From: Methanomicrobia archaeon DTU008
GTDB taxonomy: Archaea; Thermoplasmatota; Thermoplasmata; Methanomassiliicoccales; Methanomassiliicoccaceae
NCBI GenBank assembly: GCA_001512965.1
Contig: LFRW01000002.1
Location: 1 to 54,126 of the forward strand
Length of the DNA stretch: 54,126 nt
Direction: 5' to 3'
Part shown: positions 1 through 9,112 of the stretch, one piece after another
How the letters are laid out: each line of letters opens with the position of its first letter
Numbering within the stretch: position 1 is the stretch's first letter
Made by a program: the position numbers and the translations under genes
Notes under the pieces: generated by a model
Told to the model about the DNA's origin: nothing
Seen by the model: only the letters and a program-made list of their open reading frames with translations
Database searches by the model: none

Positions 1-134
1 GGGTGGAGGAAGTGATGGAGACGGTAGAGAACAATCGCGGCAGCGTCATGGTGATATCGGAACGTTTCGAAGCGGGGAAGAAGCTCGAGGCCATCGGCGG
101 AATGGTCGCCTTGCTGAGATATAAACTATCGTGA
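1..134 (+). CDS. Pelota/aRF1-family protein, C-terminal end (partial)
   Basis: The reading frame enters from the left edge and ends at a TGA at 132-134. About 43 residues are visible. They end in the pattern S-x-R-F-E-A-G-x-K-L-x-x-I-G-G-x-x-A-L-L-R-Y, which resembles the third domain of the pelota (Dom34)/aRF1 family, where the last strand and helix read E-x-G-x-x-L-x-x-L-G-G-I-A-A-I-L-R. Pelota rescues stalled ribosomes and aRF1 terminates translation. The fragment is too short to choose, but the spacing looks slightly more like pelota. The family call is by recalled motif, not alignment. Confidence 0.55.
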   Translation, partial: VEEVMETVENNRGSVMVISERFEAGKKLEAIGGMVALLRYKLS

Positions 135-170
135 CCCGCCAAGCCTCTCTGATGCCGAGCGCTAGCAGTG

Positions 171-184
171 ACATAAATATTTAG
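171..184 (+). promoter_or_regulatory. Putative TATA box for the aks operon
   Basis: An AT-rich ACATAAATATTTAG stretch stands out in the GC-rich gap between the first gene and aksA. Transcription would start near 205 and leave a 5' leader of about 140 nt. No other promoter-like sequence is closer to aksA. Confidence 0.35.
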
Positions 185-342
185 TACGATACTCCTAATA
201 GGGTATGTTCAAGCCAATTCGCGTATGATTGTTGGCCTACCCATTGGTCGCTTAGACGATCGCTCCACCCCCGATCCAGCGTGCACATGGCACCTTTTCA
301 CGGGGGCCGCGCACCGGCGAAACGGCCGTTCCCTTGACCGGG

Positions 343-1584
343 ATGGGCCAGCTATCGAGCGGGAAGGCAGGGGATGGACCATTGAACGCTGAGACGACAG
401 TTCGGGCCGATGAGGTTCTTACCAAGTTGGGCAGGAGCAGGCTGAACATCTGCGACACCACTCTAAGGGATGGTGAGCAGGCCGCGGGCATAGTGTTCGC
501 AAATATCGAGAAGTTGCGAATCGCCAAATTGCTCGACGAGATCGGGGTGCCGCAGATCGAAGCTGGCATTCCGGCGATGGGGGGAGATGAGAAATCCTCT
601 GTAAAGCGCATCGCTCACATGGGCCTTAGCGCTTCCATCTTGGGTTGGAATCGCGCCAACATCGAGGACATATCGCACAGCATCGACTGTGACGTGGACT
701 CGGTCGCCATCTCCATGTCCTCTTCCGACATCCACATAGAGCACAAGTTGATGAAGAGCCGCCAGTGGGTGTTGGACCGCATCATCGAGTCGGTGGAGTA
801 TGCCAGATCGCACGGTCTTTACATATCGGTGAACGCCGAGGATGCCAGCCGAGCGGACCCGGATTTCTTGCTGGAGTTCGCCAGCACCGCCAAGGAGGCG
901 GGGGCGCACAGGATACGCTTCTGCGACACCCTGGGCATTCTGACCCCTTTTGACACCTATGAACGGGTCAAGCGCCTGGTGGATACCGTCAAGCTGCCTG
1001 TGGAGATGCACACCCATAACGACTTCGGCATGGCAACGGCCAACGCCATCGCCGGTGTCCATGCAGGGGCCAGTTTCCTCAGCACCACCGTGATGGGCAT
1101 AGGGGAGCGCACTGGCAATTCTCCACTTGAAGAGGTCACCATGGCCTCCAAACATCTGCTCAACATCGATATGGGGATAGACACCAGCCGCCTGCGGGAG
1201 ATCGTCGAATATGTGGCCAGGGCATCGGGCCGTGAGATACCGGCGTGGAAGCCCATAGTCGGGCAGAACTGCTTCGCCCACGAGGCCGGTATCCACACCG
1301 ACGGCGTGCTGAAGTTCCTGTCCAACTATGAGCCATACTCTCCCGAGGAAGTAGGGCTGGAACGCAGGATAATAATAGGCAAGCATTCCGGACGGTCCGC
1401 CATAAAGCAGATACTGGCCGCAAAAGGGATCGACATCGACGATGACGCCGCCACGGCCATATTGGAAGCGGTGAGGGCGACCTCGGTGGCGTTGAAGCGC
1501 AGCTTGTCCGAGAATGAGCTTGTCTATATATACCAGGATTATATGGATGGGGTCAAAGACACCCTTCCCAGAACAGGTGAGTGA
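343..1584 (+). CDS. aksA: Homocitrate synthase (AksA type)
   Basis: DRE-TIM metallolyase of the isopropylmalate/homocitrate synthase family. It condenses acetyl-CoA with 2-oxoglutarate, and in methanogens with longer 2-oxo-diacids, at the start of the coenzyme B side-chain pathway. The N-terminal motif ICDTTLRDGEQAAG holds the metal-binding Asp and catalytic Arg. EMHTHNDFGMA carries the HxH metal ligands, and GIGERTGNSPLEE is typical of the family. The C-terminal part includes the HEAGIHTDG loop and GKHSG. At about 413 aa it has the usual length. The start is uncertain: ATG 343 is used here, TTG 334 and TTG 382 are in frame, and none has a convincing ribosome-binding site. The gene lies 6 nt before aksD. 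The paralogous families LeuA, CimA and NifV cannot be excluded by eye, but the neighbouring dehydratase genes favour AksA. Confidence 0.85.
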   Translation: MGQLSSGKAGDGPLNAETTVRADEVLTKLGRSRLNICDTTLRDGEQAAGIVFANIEKLRIAKLLDEIGVPQIEAGIPAMGGDEKSSVKRIAHMGLSASILGWNRANIEDISHSIDCDVDSVAISMSSSDIHIEHKLMKSRQWVLDRIIESVEYARSHGLYISVNAEDASRADPDFLLEFASTAKEAGAHRIRFCDTLGILTPFDTYERVKRLVDTVKLPVEMHTHNDFGMATANAIAGVHAGASFLSTTVMGIGERTGNSPLEEVTMASKHLLNIDMGIDTSRLREIVEYVARASGREIPAWKPIVGQNCFAHEAGIHTDGVLKFLSNYEPYSPEEVGLERRIIIGKHSGRSAIKQILAAKGIDIDDDAATAILEAVRATSVALKRSLSENELVYIYQDYMDGVKDTLPRTGE

Positions 1585-1590
1585 GAATAA

Positions 1591-2844
1591 ATGGGAACAA
1601 TTTCTGAGAAGATACTATCGGCTCATGCCGGAACCGAAGTGAAGGCCGGAGACATCTGCGTGGTCCCGGTCGATTTCATGATGTCACAGGACGGCACCAC
1701 TGGACTTACCATCAAGGCCTTCCGCCAGATGGAGGCTAAGGGGGTGGCGCATCCCGAGAAGTATGCCATCGTGATCGATCACAACTCCCCGTCTCCCATG
1801 GAGTCGGTCAGCAACATCCACAAGGAGATGCGCACCTTCGCCGAGGAGCAGGGGGCCAGCCTGTACGACATCGGCGAGGGCGTGTGCCACCAGCTGGTGC
1901 CCGAGAGCGGAAACATCGTCCCGGGCAACATCGTTATAGGTGGCGACTCCCATACCTGCACGTACGGTGCCTTGAACGTCTTTTCCACCGGGGTCGGCTC
2001 CACCGACCTTGCCGCAGCTCTGGTGACCGGGAAGATGTGGTTCCGCTGCCCCAGCACCATCAAGATCGTATACGATGGGGCGCTGCAACCTGGAGTCTAC
2101 TCCAAGGACGTCGTCCTGCACATGGCCAAGACGCTGACGTCGCGTGGTGCCACCTACAAGGCGCTGGAGATCTACGGCAGTGTGATCGAGGACATGTCGG
2201 TTGACGCGCGCATGACCATATCCAACATGGTGGTGGAAGTGGGCGCGAAGGTAGGTCTCATGCCCTGCGACCGAAAGGTCACCGAGTTCATCAAGGCCCG
2301 CACCAACACTCCGTTCAAGGGCGTGGATGCTTCCCTCTCGGCCGTATATGACAAGGTCATTCACGAGGACCTCTCCGACCTCCCTCCGCAGATAGCCAAG
2401 CCGCATGAGGTCGACAACGTCGTCGACGTGGACAAGGTCACGGACGTCGAGATCGACCAGGTATACATCGGAACCTGCACCAACGGGCGCCTTGAGGACC
2501 TCCGTGAGGCCGCCAAGGTCCTGAAGGGCAATCATGTGGCCAAGGACGTCCGCCTGATCGTGGCCCCGGCATCCAGGCAGATCCTGCTGGACGCCATGCG
2601 CGAGGGATACATAGACACCCTGATCAAGGCCGGCGCCACCCTGATAGCTCCATCCTGCGGTCCCTGCGTAGGCACCTGCAATGGAGTGCCGTCCGATGGG
2701 GAGGTCGTGCTCTCCACCGCCAACCGCAACTTCAAGGGCCGGATGGGCAACACCAAGGCCGACATCTACCTATCATCCCCGGCGACCGCCGCCTACTCCG
2801 CCATGCTGGGCCACATCGCCGACGTCAGGGAGGTGATGGAATGA
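1591..2844 (+). CDS. aksD: Homoaconitase/isopropylmalate dehydratase large subunit
   Basis: Large subunit of a two-subunit aconitase-family hydro-lyase that isomerises homocitrate (or isopropylmalate) through a [4Fe-4S] cluster. The cluster cysteines are visible in GTCTNGRLEDL (one Cys) and in SCGPCVGTC. GGDSHTCTYGAL is the family active-site signature. At 417 aa it matches the archaeal LeuC/AksD class. ATG follows the aksA stop by 6 nt with a GTGAG-like ribosome site, and the last codons overlap the small-subunit start in ATGA. Homocitrate synthase upstream makes the homoaconitase role more likely than leucine synthesis, but this class is often bifunctional. Confidence 0.85.
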   Translation: MGTISEKILSAHAGTEVKAGDICVVPVDFMMSQDGTTGLTIKAFRQMEAKGVAHPEKYAIVIDHNSPSPMESVSNIHKEMRTFAEEQGASLYDIGEGVCHQLVPESGNIVPGNIVIGGDSHTCTYGALNVFSTGVGSTDLAAALVTGKMWFRCPSTIKIVYDGALQPGVYSKDVVLHMAKTLTSRGATYKALEIYGSVIEDMSVDARMTISNMVVEVGAKVGLMPCDRKVTEFIKARTNTPFKGVDASLSAVYDKVIHEDLSDLPPQIAKPHEVDNVVDVDKVTDVEIDQVYIGTCTNGRLEDLREAAKVLKGNHVAKDVRLIVAPASRQILLDAMREGYIDTLIKAGATLIAPSCGPCVGTCNGVPSDGEVVLSTANRNFKGRMGNTKADIYLSSPATAAYSAMLGHIADVREVME

Positions 2845-3362
2845 GCCAGCTCAAGGGAAAGGCCTTCGTCTTCGGTGATAACCTCAACACCGACTACGTC
2901 ATCTCCGGCAAGTACAAGTTCAAGACATTGGACATGAACGAGCTGGCCAAGCACGTCATGGAGGACATCCGCCCTGGCTTCTACGATGAGATCCAGGCCG
3001 GCGACTTCGTGGTGGCGGGCGAGAACCTGGGCGCCGGTTCGTCCAGGGAGCAGGCGCCGCTGGTCCTGAAGGCCGCCGGCATCGGGGCCGTGGTGGCCAA
3101 GTCGTTCGCCCGCATCTTCTACCGCAACTGCATCAATGTCGGCCTGCCCGTGGTGGAGGTCGACACCTCCGACATCGCGGAGGGCGATGTGCTGCAGATT
3201 GACATCGAGAGCGGCATCGTTAGGAACGTGACCAAGGGCGTCACGCTGCAGGCCCAGCCCCTGCCGCCGGTGATGATGAAGATCCTTGCCGATGGTGGTC
3301 TGGCCGAGTACATCAAGAAGAACGGCGGTTTCGCCCTGGAGGACGAGGAGCCGTCCGACTGA
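2841..3362 (+). CDS. aksE: Homoaconitase/isopropylmalate dehydratase small subunit
   Basis: Small (swivel) subunit, 173 aa, partner of the preceding gene, with ATG overlapping its stop as ATGA. It begins with the expected GDNLNTDYVISGKY segment. The substrate-specificity loop after this reads YKFKTLDMNEL rather than the YLRT of well-known isopropylmalate isomerases. The phosphate-binding signature is G-A-G-S-S-R-E-Q-A-P, with Ala where many members have Cys. SFARIFYRNCINVGLP is conserved. The loop difference is compatible with homocitrate chemistry, but specificity cannot be decided from sequence alone. Confidence 0.82.
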   Translation: MSQLKGKAFVFGDNLNTDYVISGKYKFKTLDMNELAKHVMEDIRPGFYDEIQAGDFVVAGENLGAGSSREQAPLVLKAAGIGAVVAKSFARIFYRNCINVGLPVVEVDTSDIAEGDVLQIDIESGIVRNVTKGVTLQAQPLPPVMMKILADGGLAEYIKKNGGFALEDEEPSD

Positions 3363-3380
3363 AACCCCTTCCCCCCTATC

Positions 3381-3391
3381 CTTTCTTTTTC
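3381..3391 (+). terminator. T-rich terminator after aksE
   Basis: A CTTTCTTTTTC pyrimidine run lies 18 nt after the aksE stop, as expected for archaeal oligo-T termination. It overlaps the 3' end of the convergent phoU fragment. Confidence 0.35.
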
Positions 3392-3727
3392 AGTTCGAAG
3401 CGCATGGCATCGTTGATGGCGATCTCGGCGATGTCCGTGGCATACATGATCGTCCTGACCAATGAGTCCATGACCGCGGTTCGGCTCATGGTGCCCTTGC
3501 CCCCGGTCCCCTGCAGCCGGGGCAGCAGTTCGCCCCCCGCTTCCACCACGCTCTTCGACTCGTCTATCACCGTGTTGGCCATGGTGATGTCCTGCATGAA
3601 GAACGCCTCCACCGCGCGCTTCAGCATCTCCACCGCGTGCAAGCTCAGGTCCTGCATCTCCGCCACCGTGGGAGGTTTCTCCTCACTGGCGGTGCCCACC
3701 GCCTGCTGGGCGATCTTCTCGGCGTGA

Positions 3728-3943
3728 TCTCCCACCCTCTCCAGGATCCTGGCCGCCAGATATCTGGAGCGGATAGCCGATCATGCCTGCAATATCGGCG
3801 AGAGAGTGGTGTTCATGGTGTCCGGAACCCGAGTGGACCATTACGAGTTCAAGAGAGTGCCCCGGTTGGCCTACAGGGAGGGACCCACGCAGCCGGAACC
3901 TTCCACCGACGGATATTACGTCACTCGGCTGGACGAGAAGTGA
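3728..3943 (+). pseudogene. PhoU protein, C-terminal tail only (fragment B)
   Basis: On the plus strand a frame opens after TGA 3725-3727 and ends at TGA 3941-3943. From the palindrome onward it reads AARYLERIADHACNIGERVV, the textbook last helix of PhoU, then FMVSG and a 40-residue tail. Everything upstream of the helix is the complement of fragment A, so about 150 N-terminal residues are absent and no start codon is credible. Its stop is one base from the end of the convergent gene at 3945. PhoU normally controls phosphate uptake with the Pst transporter. No pst genes are in the window. Confidence 0.7.
3756..3767. repeat. 12-bp perfect palindrome at the phoU/phoU junction
   Basis: CCAGATATCTGG is identical on both strands and encodes Arg-Tyr-Leu in both phoU fragments. 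Homology to PhoU runs outward from it in both directions and stops at it in both genes, so it marks the breakpoint. Confidence 0.85.
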
Positions 3944-3944
3944 C

Positions 3945-4901
3945 CTATGGGGTCCAGCGGCCCCGGGCCTCGATGCCGCCCACCGTGCTCTCCAGGCGGA
4001 CGTGGAACGAGGATGCGGCCGGATGGCCGCTCGAGGCCCTGGTACCGTCATGGCACCTGAACCCGTCCTGACAGTCCATCTTGATGTCCCCCCGAGAGGT
4101 CGCCTCCACCGAGCCGCCGACATCGCCCCTCAGCTCCATATCGAGGGACACGGGCCCTCCGATGCTCTTTCCGAGCAAGGTCACGGTGCCCTCCATGCTG
4201 CCAGTCTGGTCGATCATGGCTCGAAGCACCCCCGACGATTCCTCCATCGTCACCAGGCGGTCCCCGCTAACCGTGAGGTTGTTCCAATACAGCTTGGTGC
4301 CCCCGGTGGCAGTGCGGATGTGGACATCCCCGCTCAATATGGTGCCATTGTTCAATGCCACCACCGACCCGAGGGATGTGGCATCTATGTTGAGTCCGGT
4401 GATGTTGCTTCCCTCGACCGTCCGGACGATCGCGCCCCCTGTCACGACGGTGATGTCGATGTGTGTGGCCAGAGAGCGGTCTATGTCGATCTCGAACCTC
4501 ACCTTCTCCAGCATGTGATAGGGCCACGGGGCATCGACGTCCATGATCGCCGATACGTTCACCACGCCGCTCATGGCATCAATGTCATATGTAACGGTAG
4601 TGTTGAGGGGGATATCGCTTCCGAACATGCTGGCGGTACCATGCAGGCTTGCGGTCACGATCACGGCGTCGCCGTCGAGATCGGCGAAGCCTACGTCCAC
4701 CTCGCCGCGACTGGCCACTACGTCGAGCCTTACCTCTTCTATCCCCTCTTCTAGCGGGACGATGTAGCTCTCCGATACTTCCAGGGAGCGTACCTGCAAG
4801 GACATGGCCGATGCCAGCATCAGCATGACGGCTACGATCAATACCGCTGCTGCAAGATGGGTGGAAAGTATCCGTCGACCTCTCATGCTCTTGGAGGACA
4901 T
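3945..4901 (-). CDS. Exported membrane-anchored beta-rich protein
   Basis: A 318-aa protein with a basic N-terminus (KSMRGRR) and one hydrophobic segment at about residues 15-35, reading as an uncleaved signal anchor or signal peptide. The rest is outside the membrane: short alternating hydrophobic/polar strands with many Gly, Asn and Thr and repeated turns such as ATSLGS and TVTGG. This resembles the beta-helix-like folds called DUF4097 in databases, though I see no diagnostic motif. It ends in TAG. The next plus-strand frame ends one base away. The function is not recognised; surface exposure is inferred from the anchor only. Confidence 0.65.
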   Translation of the reverse strand: MSSKSMRGRRILSTHLAAAVLIVAVMLMLASAMSLQVRSLEVSESYIVPLEEGIEEVRLDVVASRGEVDVGFADLDGDAVIVTASLHGTASMFGSDIPLNTTVTYDIDAMSGVVNVSAIMDVDAPWPYHMLEKVRFEIDIDRSLATHIDITVVTGGAIVRTVEGSNITGLNIDATSLGSVVALNNGTILSGDVHIRTATGGTKLYWNNLTVSGDRLVTMEESSGVLRAMIDQTGSMEGTVTLLGKSIGGPVSLDMELRGDVGGSVEATSRGDIKMDCQDGFRCHDGTRASSGHPAASSFHVRLESTVGGIEARGRWTP

Positions 4902-5005
4902 CTATTCAATCGAGTGAATCATTCTCACTCTATTAACAATATCTCTCAGGAAGCCCCCATCCCGGACTCTATGGAGCAGGGTGGTCGAAGCAAGAGGTCT
5001 GGGCC

Positions 5006-8000
5006 TCAAACCTGCGGGTCAGGTCGCGGGCGGTTCATAACCAGCCTCTCCATTCCTCCCCTGCGGCGGTAGTTTCCGCGAGGAACGATGATATCGAAGC
5101 GCGCTCCCTTGCCCATCTCCCCACGCTCCGTTATCCGTATACCAGTGAGGGCGAGGACCTCCTTCGTCAGGTATAGGCCGCGATGGTTCTGCGCCAGTTC
5201 GAAGATCTCATCTTTCCTTTCCTGCGGTATCCCCTTGCCATCATCTGTATAGACGATGCTTAGGCCTTGAGGGCCCTCCTCCACGGAGACCTTTATGGCC
5301 GTGACCTCGCCATGCCTAAGGGAGTTGTCCAGAAGGTTGTGGAACACCTTCTCCACCATCCGATCGGCATAGAGCTCGACATCATCGTCCTCTATTTCGA
5401 GCCTCACGTTCTCCAGATGGACCGTCGAGGCGCCTCTCTTCACCGCCTCCTTCAATGGGACCCATTCGGGCGACGATTTACCCATCTCGGAGTAATCTCG
5501 GGCGAACGCAAGGTGTTTGGCGATGTTCTCGGCCGATGCACTGGCCTTCTCCAGATATCCCAGCGTATCATCCGTCGCTCGGCCTCTGGCAAGCTCCAGA
5601 TAGCCGCTGAGCGTGGCGATATGGTTGAGCAGGTCGTGCCTGGAGATCCGACCTATGAGCTCCAGCTTCTTGTTGACCTGTTCCAGCTCGTCCTCTCGAG
5701 ATTTCAGCCTATGCACCACGTCGGCATTGTTCAATGCTACGCTGGTCGAGGCCGCAAGGGGCTCCATGAGGCTGAGGTCCCATGGGTCGAAATCTCCCCT
5801 CCGTTTGTCCTGCGCCCACAGGGCGCCGGCAAGCTTGCCATCCTTCCCCAGCATTGGCACCACGGCCAAGTTCCTATATTCTCCTCCTTCCGACCGGCTC
5901 GAGACATACGGCTTCATGCTCATCAACGCCCTTCCCAGGCCTCCTTCCTTCAGGGAGAGGCTCAGGTCCACTGGTACGATGACACCTTGGCGGCTCATCT
6001 CCTTGAAGGCGATCCGACCGTCGGACACGGTGCCCATCATGCATGCTTCGCAGTCCAAGAGGTCGCATGTCGTTCGGACGAGCGTCCGAAGGATCTCCTG
6101 CTCATCCAATATGGAGGTGAGGTTTCGGGATGAGAGGTTGAGCCGTTGCATCTGCCTGCCCCGGCGGGAGAGCAATCGATGCGTATGCAGGCTGTCCGCG
6201 TGGTCGCGGAAGGCGGTCATGCCCCTGGATATGTCATTGGCCACCTTGGTGAACAGTCCGATCTCCTCTGGATCGAAGGAGTTCGGCTCCGAGCTGAACA
6301 GGGTCAGGACGCCTACCGTTCTGCCATGCTGATTGATCGGCAGGGATGCGCAGCTTCGCACCCTCTCCGTTCCCGCGGCCCCCCGGTCAGAGTAAGAGGT
6401 TGAAAACTCGTTCTTCCAAGCCGGTTTTCCGGTCCTCAAGGCCTCCCGGGACACCAGGCCTCGATCCAGGGATAACAGCTCCGCCCCGTCAACGATCTCA
6501 ATTCCACATGATGCCACGACGCGAGGCCATTCCCCTTCCTCGGCCAGGGCGATGCAGGCCAGCGCATGGCCGCTTGCCGAGATGAGCTTGCTGCAGACCA
6601 TGTGATACAGCTCGTTCTCATCGCTCGCCTGGGACTTGGCCTGGTCTCCGACGGTGAGTATGCGCAACGATCGGTTCAGCCTCCGCAGCTCCTCCTCCGT
6701 ACGCTTGAGGTCGGTGACGTCATGACCCATGATCATCCTCCCGTACACCTCCCCGGAGTCGGAGAGCAGTGGCCTGAAGAACAAGCGGTATGTATGTCCC
6801 ATGTAGTCGACCGTGCTGACAGAGGTCTCCCCCTGGAGCGTCCTTTCGTATGCGCCAAGGTCAAGGCTGAAAGGACCGGTCTGGAAGACCTCGTCGATCA
6901 TCCTCCCCTCCATGCTGGATGCTTCGAGACCCATCGCCTTGAGCCCAACACCTTCTGCCAGGGTGAGCCTAAGGTCTCGATCGTAGAGCAGGATCATGCT
7001 GTTCGGAAGGTTCCTCACCAGATCTCGATACCGCGCCTCCGACCGCCTCAGGCTCTCCATGATCTCCTTCTGCTCGGTGATGTCCTGGATGAATCCTATG
7101 CCGAACTTCAGCCGGCCCGAGTCGTCGCGCACGGCCGACCCCGTGACCCGGACCCATATGATCTTGCCGCTATTGGTGAGCAGCCTTCCCTCCAGGGAAT
7201 GTATGTCTCCATGGCGGACGAGCCATTCATCATAGCTCCTCTCGTCTCCCTCCATGTCCTCCGGCGGGACGAAGTCCATGTAGTTCTTCCCTTTCAGCTC
7301 CCCTTCGCCATAGCCCATCATACGGCAGAACGCCTGATTGACCTTCACGATGTTCCCTTCGACATCGACCACGACGATGCCTATGGCGTCGGTGTCGAAC
7401 ACCGCGCGAAGCTTCGACCTGCTCTCCGCGATCGCATCCCCTGCTCCGACCGGATCGGTCTGTTCCAGGAAGCTCCACGCTCTGACCGCGGAGCGGTCGT
7501 TCAGCCAGCTCGTTCCGGCGACGAACTTCACTTTGGTTCCGTTCTTGAGCGTCATGTCGAACCGCTCTTCGTCGGAATCCCCTGCCGCCAGCCGGCTCAA
7601 TCTGGATCGCGCCCCGTCTCGATCCTCCAACTTCGGTAGCATGATATCCAGCAGATCGGAGAGAGGCATGCCGTGGCATCCATCAGGAAGCTCCCACATG
7701 TCCATGAACTGGCCGTTGCATGCCTGCACGGTGCCATCTTGTGAGATCACCAGGGTGGCGACGGGGATCGAGTCCAAGACCCCTTGCGGAAGGGCGCTTG
7801 ACTCATCTGGCGGTTCCATGCGATGATGCCCGGTGATGTCTACGCCCGTGCACAGGACCTCCTTCCTGCCATCTCCCATGTCCATCAGGCGGTTGGTCCA
7901 GGCCACCCACGCGCGCTCCCCGTTCTTCTTCATGTTCTGATTGACGTTGGCGATCATGTTATCCTTCGGGAGGACGATCTCGTCGAGCATCTTGCGCAGA

Positions 8001-9031
8001 TCGCGTCCGGTGCCTTCTTCCACCTCTGGGAGGATGGTCCCTACCGCTGGCTTCCCCACTATCTCATCCTCGCTGTAGCCGAAGAACTTCTGGGCAAAGT
8101 CGTTCATCCACGTCAGCCGACCGCCCTGGTCCAGGCCGAGGACGATGACGTTCCCGCCGTTCAGTATGTCCTGGTACCTCTTGTTGATGAGGGACAGCTC
8201 CTCTTCGAACCGTTTTCGGTCCTCCACGTTTCGAGCGCTGAAGATGGACATCAGGATGTTCCCATCGTCATATATCAGGTACTTGCCTCTCGCCTCTGAC
8301 CAGGTATAGGTCCCATCCTTGTTCAACTGGCGATATTCGAAGGTGGCCTCTTCTCGTCGGGCTATCGCCATGTCGGCATCCTCGACAACCCTCTCCACGT
8401 CGTCTGGATGCACGAAATCGAGGATCTTGCGTCCGATGACCTCTGCTGGCGTGAACCCTGTCGCCTCTATGGACGGACTGATGTAGTCTATGATGTCCTC
8501 GCTGTCCGCCCGGATGACTATGTCCTGCATGTTGTCGGTTATCAAGGTGAGGATCTCTTCCCTCTCCTTCAGCGCCTTCTCGGCCCTGCTGCGCTGCGCT
8601 AGCTGAAGGATCACATTGCGAAGCTCCTCGAACTGGACCAGGGGGTTCCCGCCCTTCTGCATGTAGAAGTCGGCCCCGTTGTTCAGCGCATCGACCACGA
8701 CCTCCTCCCGGCCCTGGCCGGTGAAGATGATGAAAGGCGTGTCTGCCCCCTTCTCCCGGAGCATCTTCAGGAACTCGATCCCGTCCCCATCTGGCATCCT
8801 GTAGTCGGAGATTATGACATCATACCGGCGGCATGCCGAGTCCTCCAAGGCCTTCTTGACGGATGTGGAGGTGTCGACGACGATGTCCCCCTCCATCTCC
8901 AGGAACTCTCTGGATATGTCCAACATCGACGGCTCATCGTCGACGTAAAGGACCTTCACTATCGTATCATCCAGACCTTGCCAGGGGACCATTCTCTGAT
9001 CATCTAGCTTCAACTTGCACTTCCCCATCAT
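5006..9031 (-). CDS. Receiver-PAS-GAF hybrid histidine kinase, 1341 aa
   Basis: Soluble sensor kinase with no membrane segment. A CheY-like receiver lies at about residues 25-145 (VLYVDDEP acidic pocket, phospho-acceptor Asp76 in ISDYRMPDGDG, Thr in FTGQG). About five PAS domains follow to residue 790, then two GAF domains (about 800-945 and 980-1115). The dimerisation helix holds the likely phospho-His in ISRHDLLNHIATLSGYLE, and the ATPase domain shows N-box NLLDNSLRHG, G1 DDGKGIP and G2 GKGARFDI. Having the receiver at the N-terminus suggests it is activated by another kinase. Tandem ATGs open the gene; Met14, just before the receiver, is an alternative start. No partner regulator is adjacent, so its output is unknown. 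This is typical of methanogenic archaea with PAS-rich kinases. Confidence 0.88.
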   Translation of the reverse strand: MMGKCKLKLDDQRMVPWQGLDDTIVKVLYVDDEPSMLDISREFLEMEGDIVVDTSTSVKKALEDSACRRYDVIISDYRMPDGDGIEFLKMLREKGADTPFIIFTGQGREEVVVDALNNGADFYMQKGGNPLVQFEELRNVILQLAQRSRAEKALKEREEILTLITDNMQDIVIRADSEDIIDYISPSIEATGFTPAEVIGRKILDFVHPDDVERVVEDADMAIARREEATFEYRQLNKDGTYTWSEARGKYLIYDDGNILMSIFSARNVEDRKRFEEELSLINKRYQDILNGGNVIVLGLDQGGRLTWMNDFAQKFFGYSEDEIVGKPAVGTILPEVEEGTGRDLRKMLDEIVLPKDNMIANVNQNMKKNGERAWVAWTNRLMDMGDGRKEVLCTGVDITGHHRMEPPDESSALPQGVLDSIPVATLVISQDGTVQACNGQFMDMWELPDGCHGMPLSDLLDIMLPKLEDRDGARSRLSRLAAGDSDEERFDMTLKNGTKVKFVAGTSWLNDRSAVRAWSFLEQTDPVGAGDAIAESRSKLRAVFDTDAIGIVVVDVEGNIVKVNQAFCRMMGYGEGELKGKNYMDFVPPEDMEGDERSYDEWLVRHGDIHSLEGRLLTNSGKIIWVRVTGSAVRDDSGRLKFGIGFIQDITEQKEIMESLRRSEARYRDLVRNLPNSMILLYDRDLRLTLAEGVGLKAMGLEASSMEGRMIDEVFQTGPFSLDLGAYERTLQGETSVSTVDYMGHTYRLFFRPLLSDSGEVYGRMIMGHDVTDLKRTEEELRRLNRSLRILTVGDQAKSQASDENELYHMVCSKLISASGHALACIALAEEGEWPRVVASCGIEIVDGAELLSLDRGLVSREALRTGKPAWKNEFSTSYSDRGAAGTERVRSCASLPINQHGRTVGVLTLFSSEPNSFDPEEIGLFTKVANDISRGMTAFRDHADSLHTHRLLSRRGRQMQRLNLSSRNLTSILDEQEILRTLVRTTCDLLDCEACMMGTVSDGRIAFKEMSRQGVIVPVDLSLSLKEGGLGRALMSMKPYVSSRSEGGEYRNLAVVPMLGKDGKLAGALWAQDKRRGDFDPWDLSLMEPLAASTSVALNNADVVHRLKSREDELEQVNKKLELIGRISRHDLLNHIATLSGYLELARGRATDDTLGYLEKASASAENIAKHLAFARDYSEMGKSSPEWVPLKEAVKRGASTVHLENVRLEIEDDDVELYADRMVEKVFHNLLDNSLRHGEVTAIKVSVEEGPQGLSIVYTDDGKGIPQERKDEIFELAQNHRGLYLTKEVLALTGIRITERGEMGKGARFDIIVPRGNYRRRGGMERLVMNRPRPDPQV

Positions 9032-9112
9032 TGGATGTTGACCGCTCGATATATATCTACGCAGTAGGGGGATAGTTGAAAAAGAGGGAAGGGGTTTGAT
9101 ATACGGCCGCGC

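Larger units (their letters stand above)
3376..3780 (-). pseudogene. PhoU-family regulator, C-terminal half only (fragment A)
   Basis: The open frame starts right after an in-frame TGA at 3783-3781 and ends at TAG 3378-3376, about 134 residues. It opens with RYLAARILERVGDHAEKIA, the conserved PhoU helix with its ER-x-x-D-H metal-binding signature. About 115 residues of helical PhoU-like sequence follow, ending in FELKKKG. Archaeal PhoU regulators are normally 220-330 aa, so the N-terminal half is missing. A GTG at 3735 could start a shorter product, but it would cut the signature helix. The fragment begins at the same 12-bp palindrome (3756-3767) where fragment B on the other strand begins. 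It is probably non-functional. Confidence 0.7.

Noticed and set aside
334-342. TTG 334 as the aksA start.
   Set aside because: No ribosome-binding site precedes it and the extra residues match nothing; ATG 343 preferred, though not proven.
463-1386. Long antisense open frames opposite aksA, aksD, hel308, lonB and the glycosyltransferase genes.
   Set aside because: They mirror codon bias of GC-rich genes on the other strand and show no protein-family patterns.
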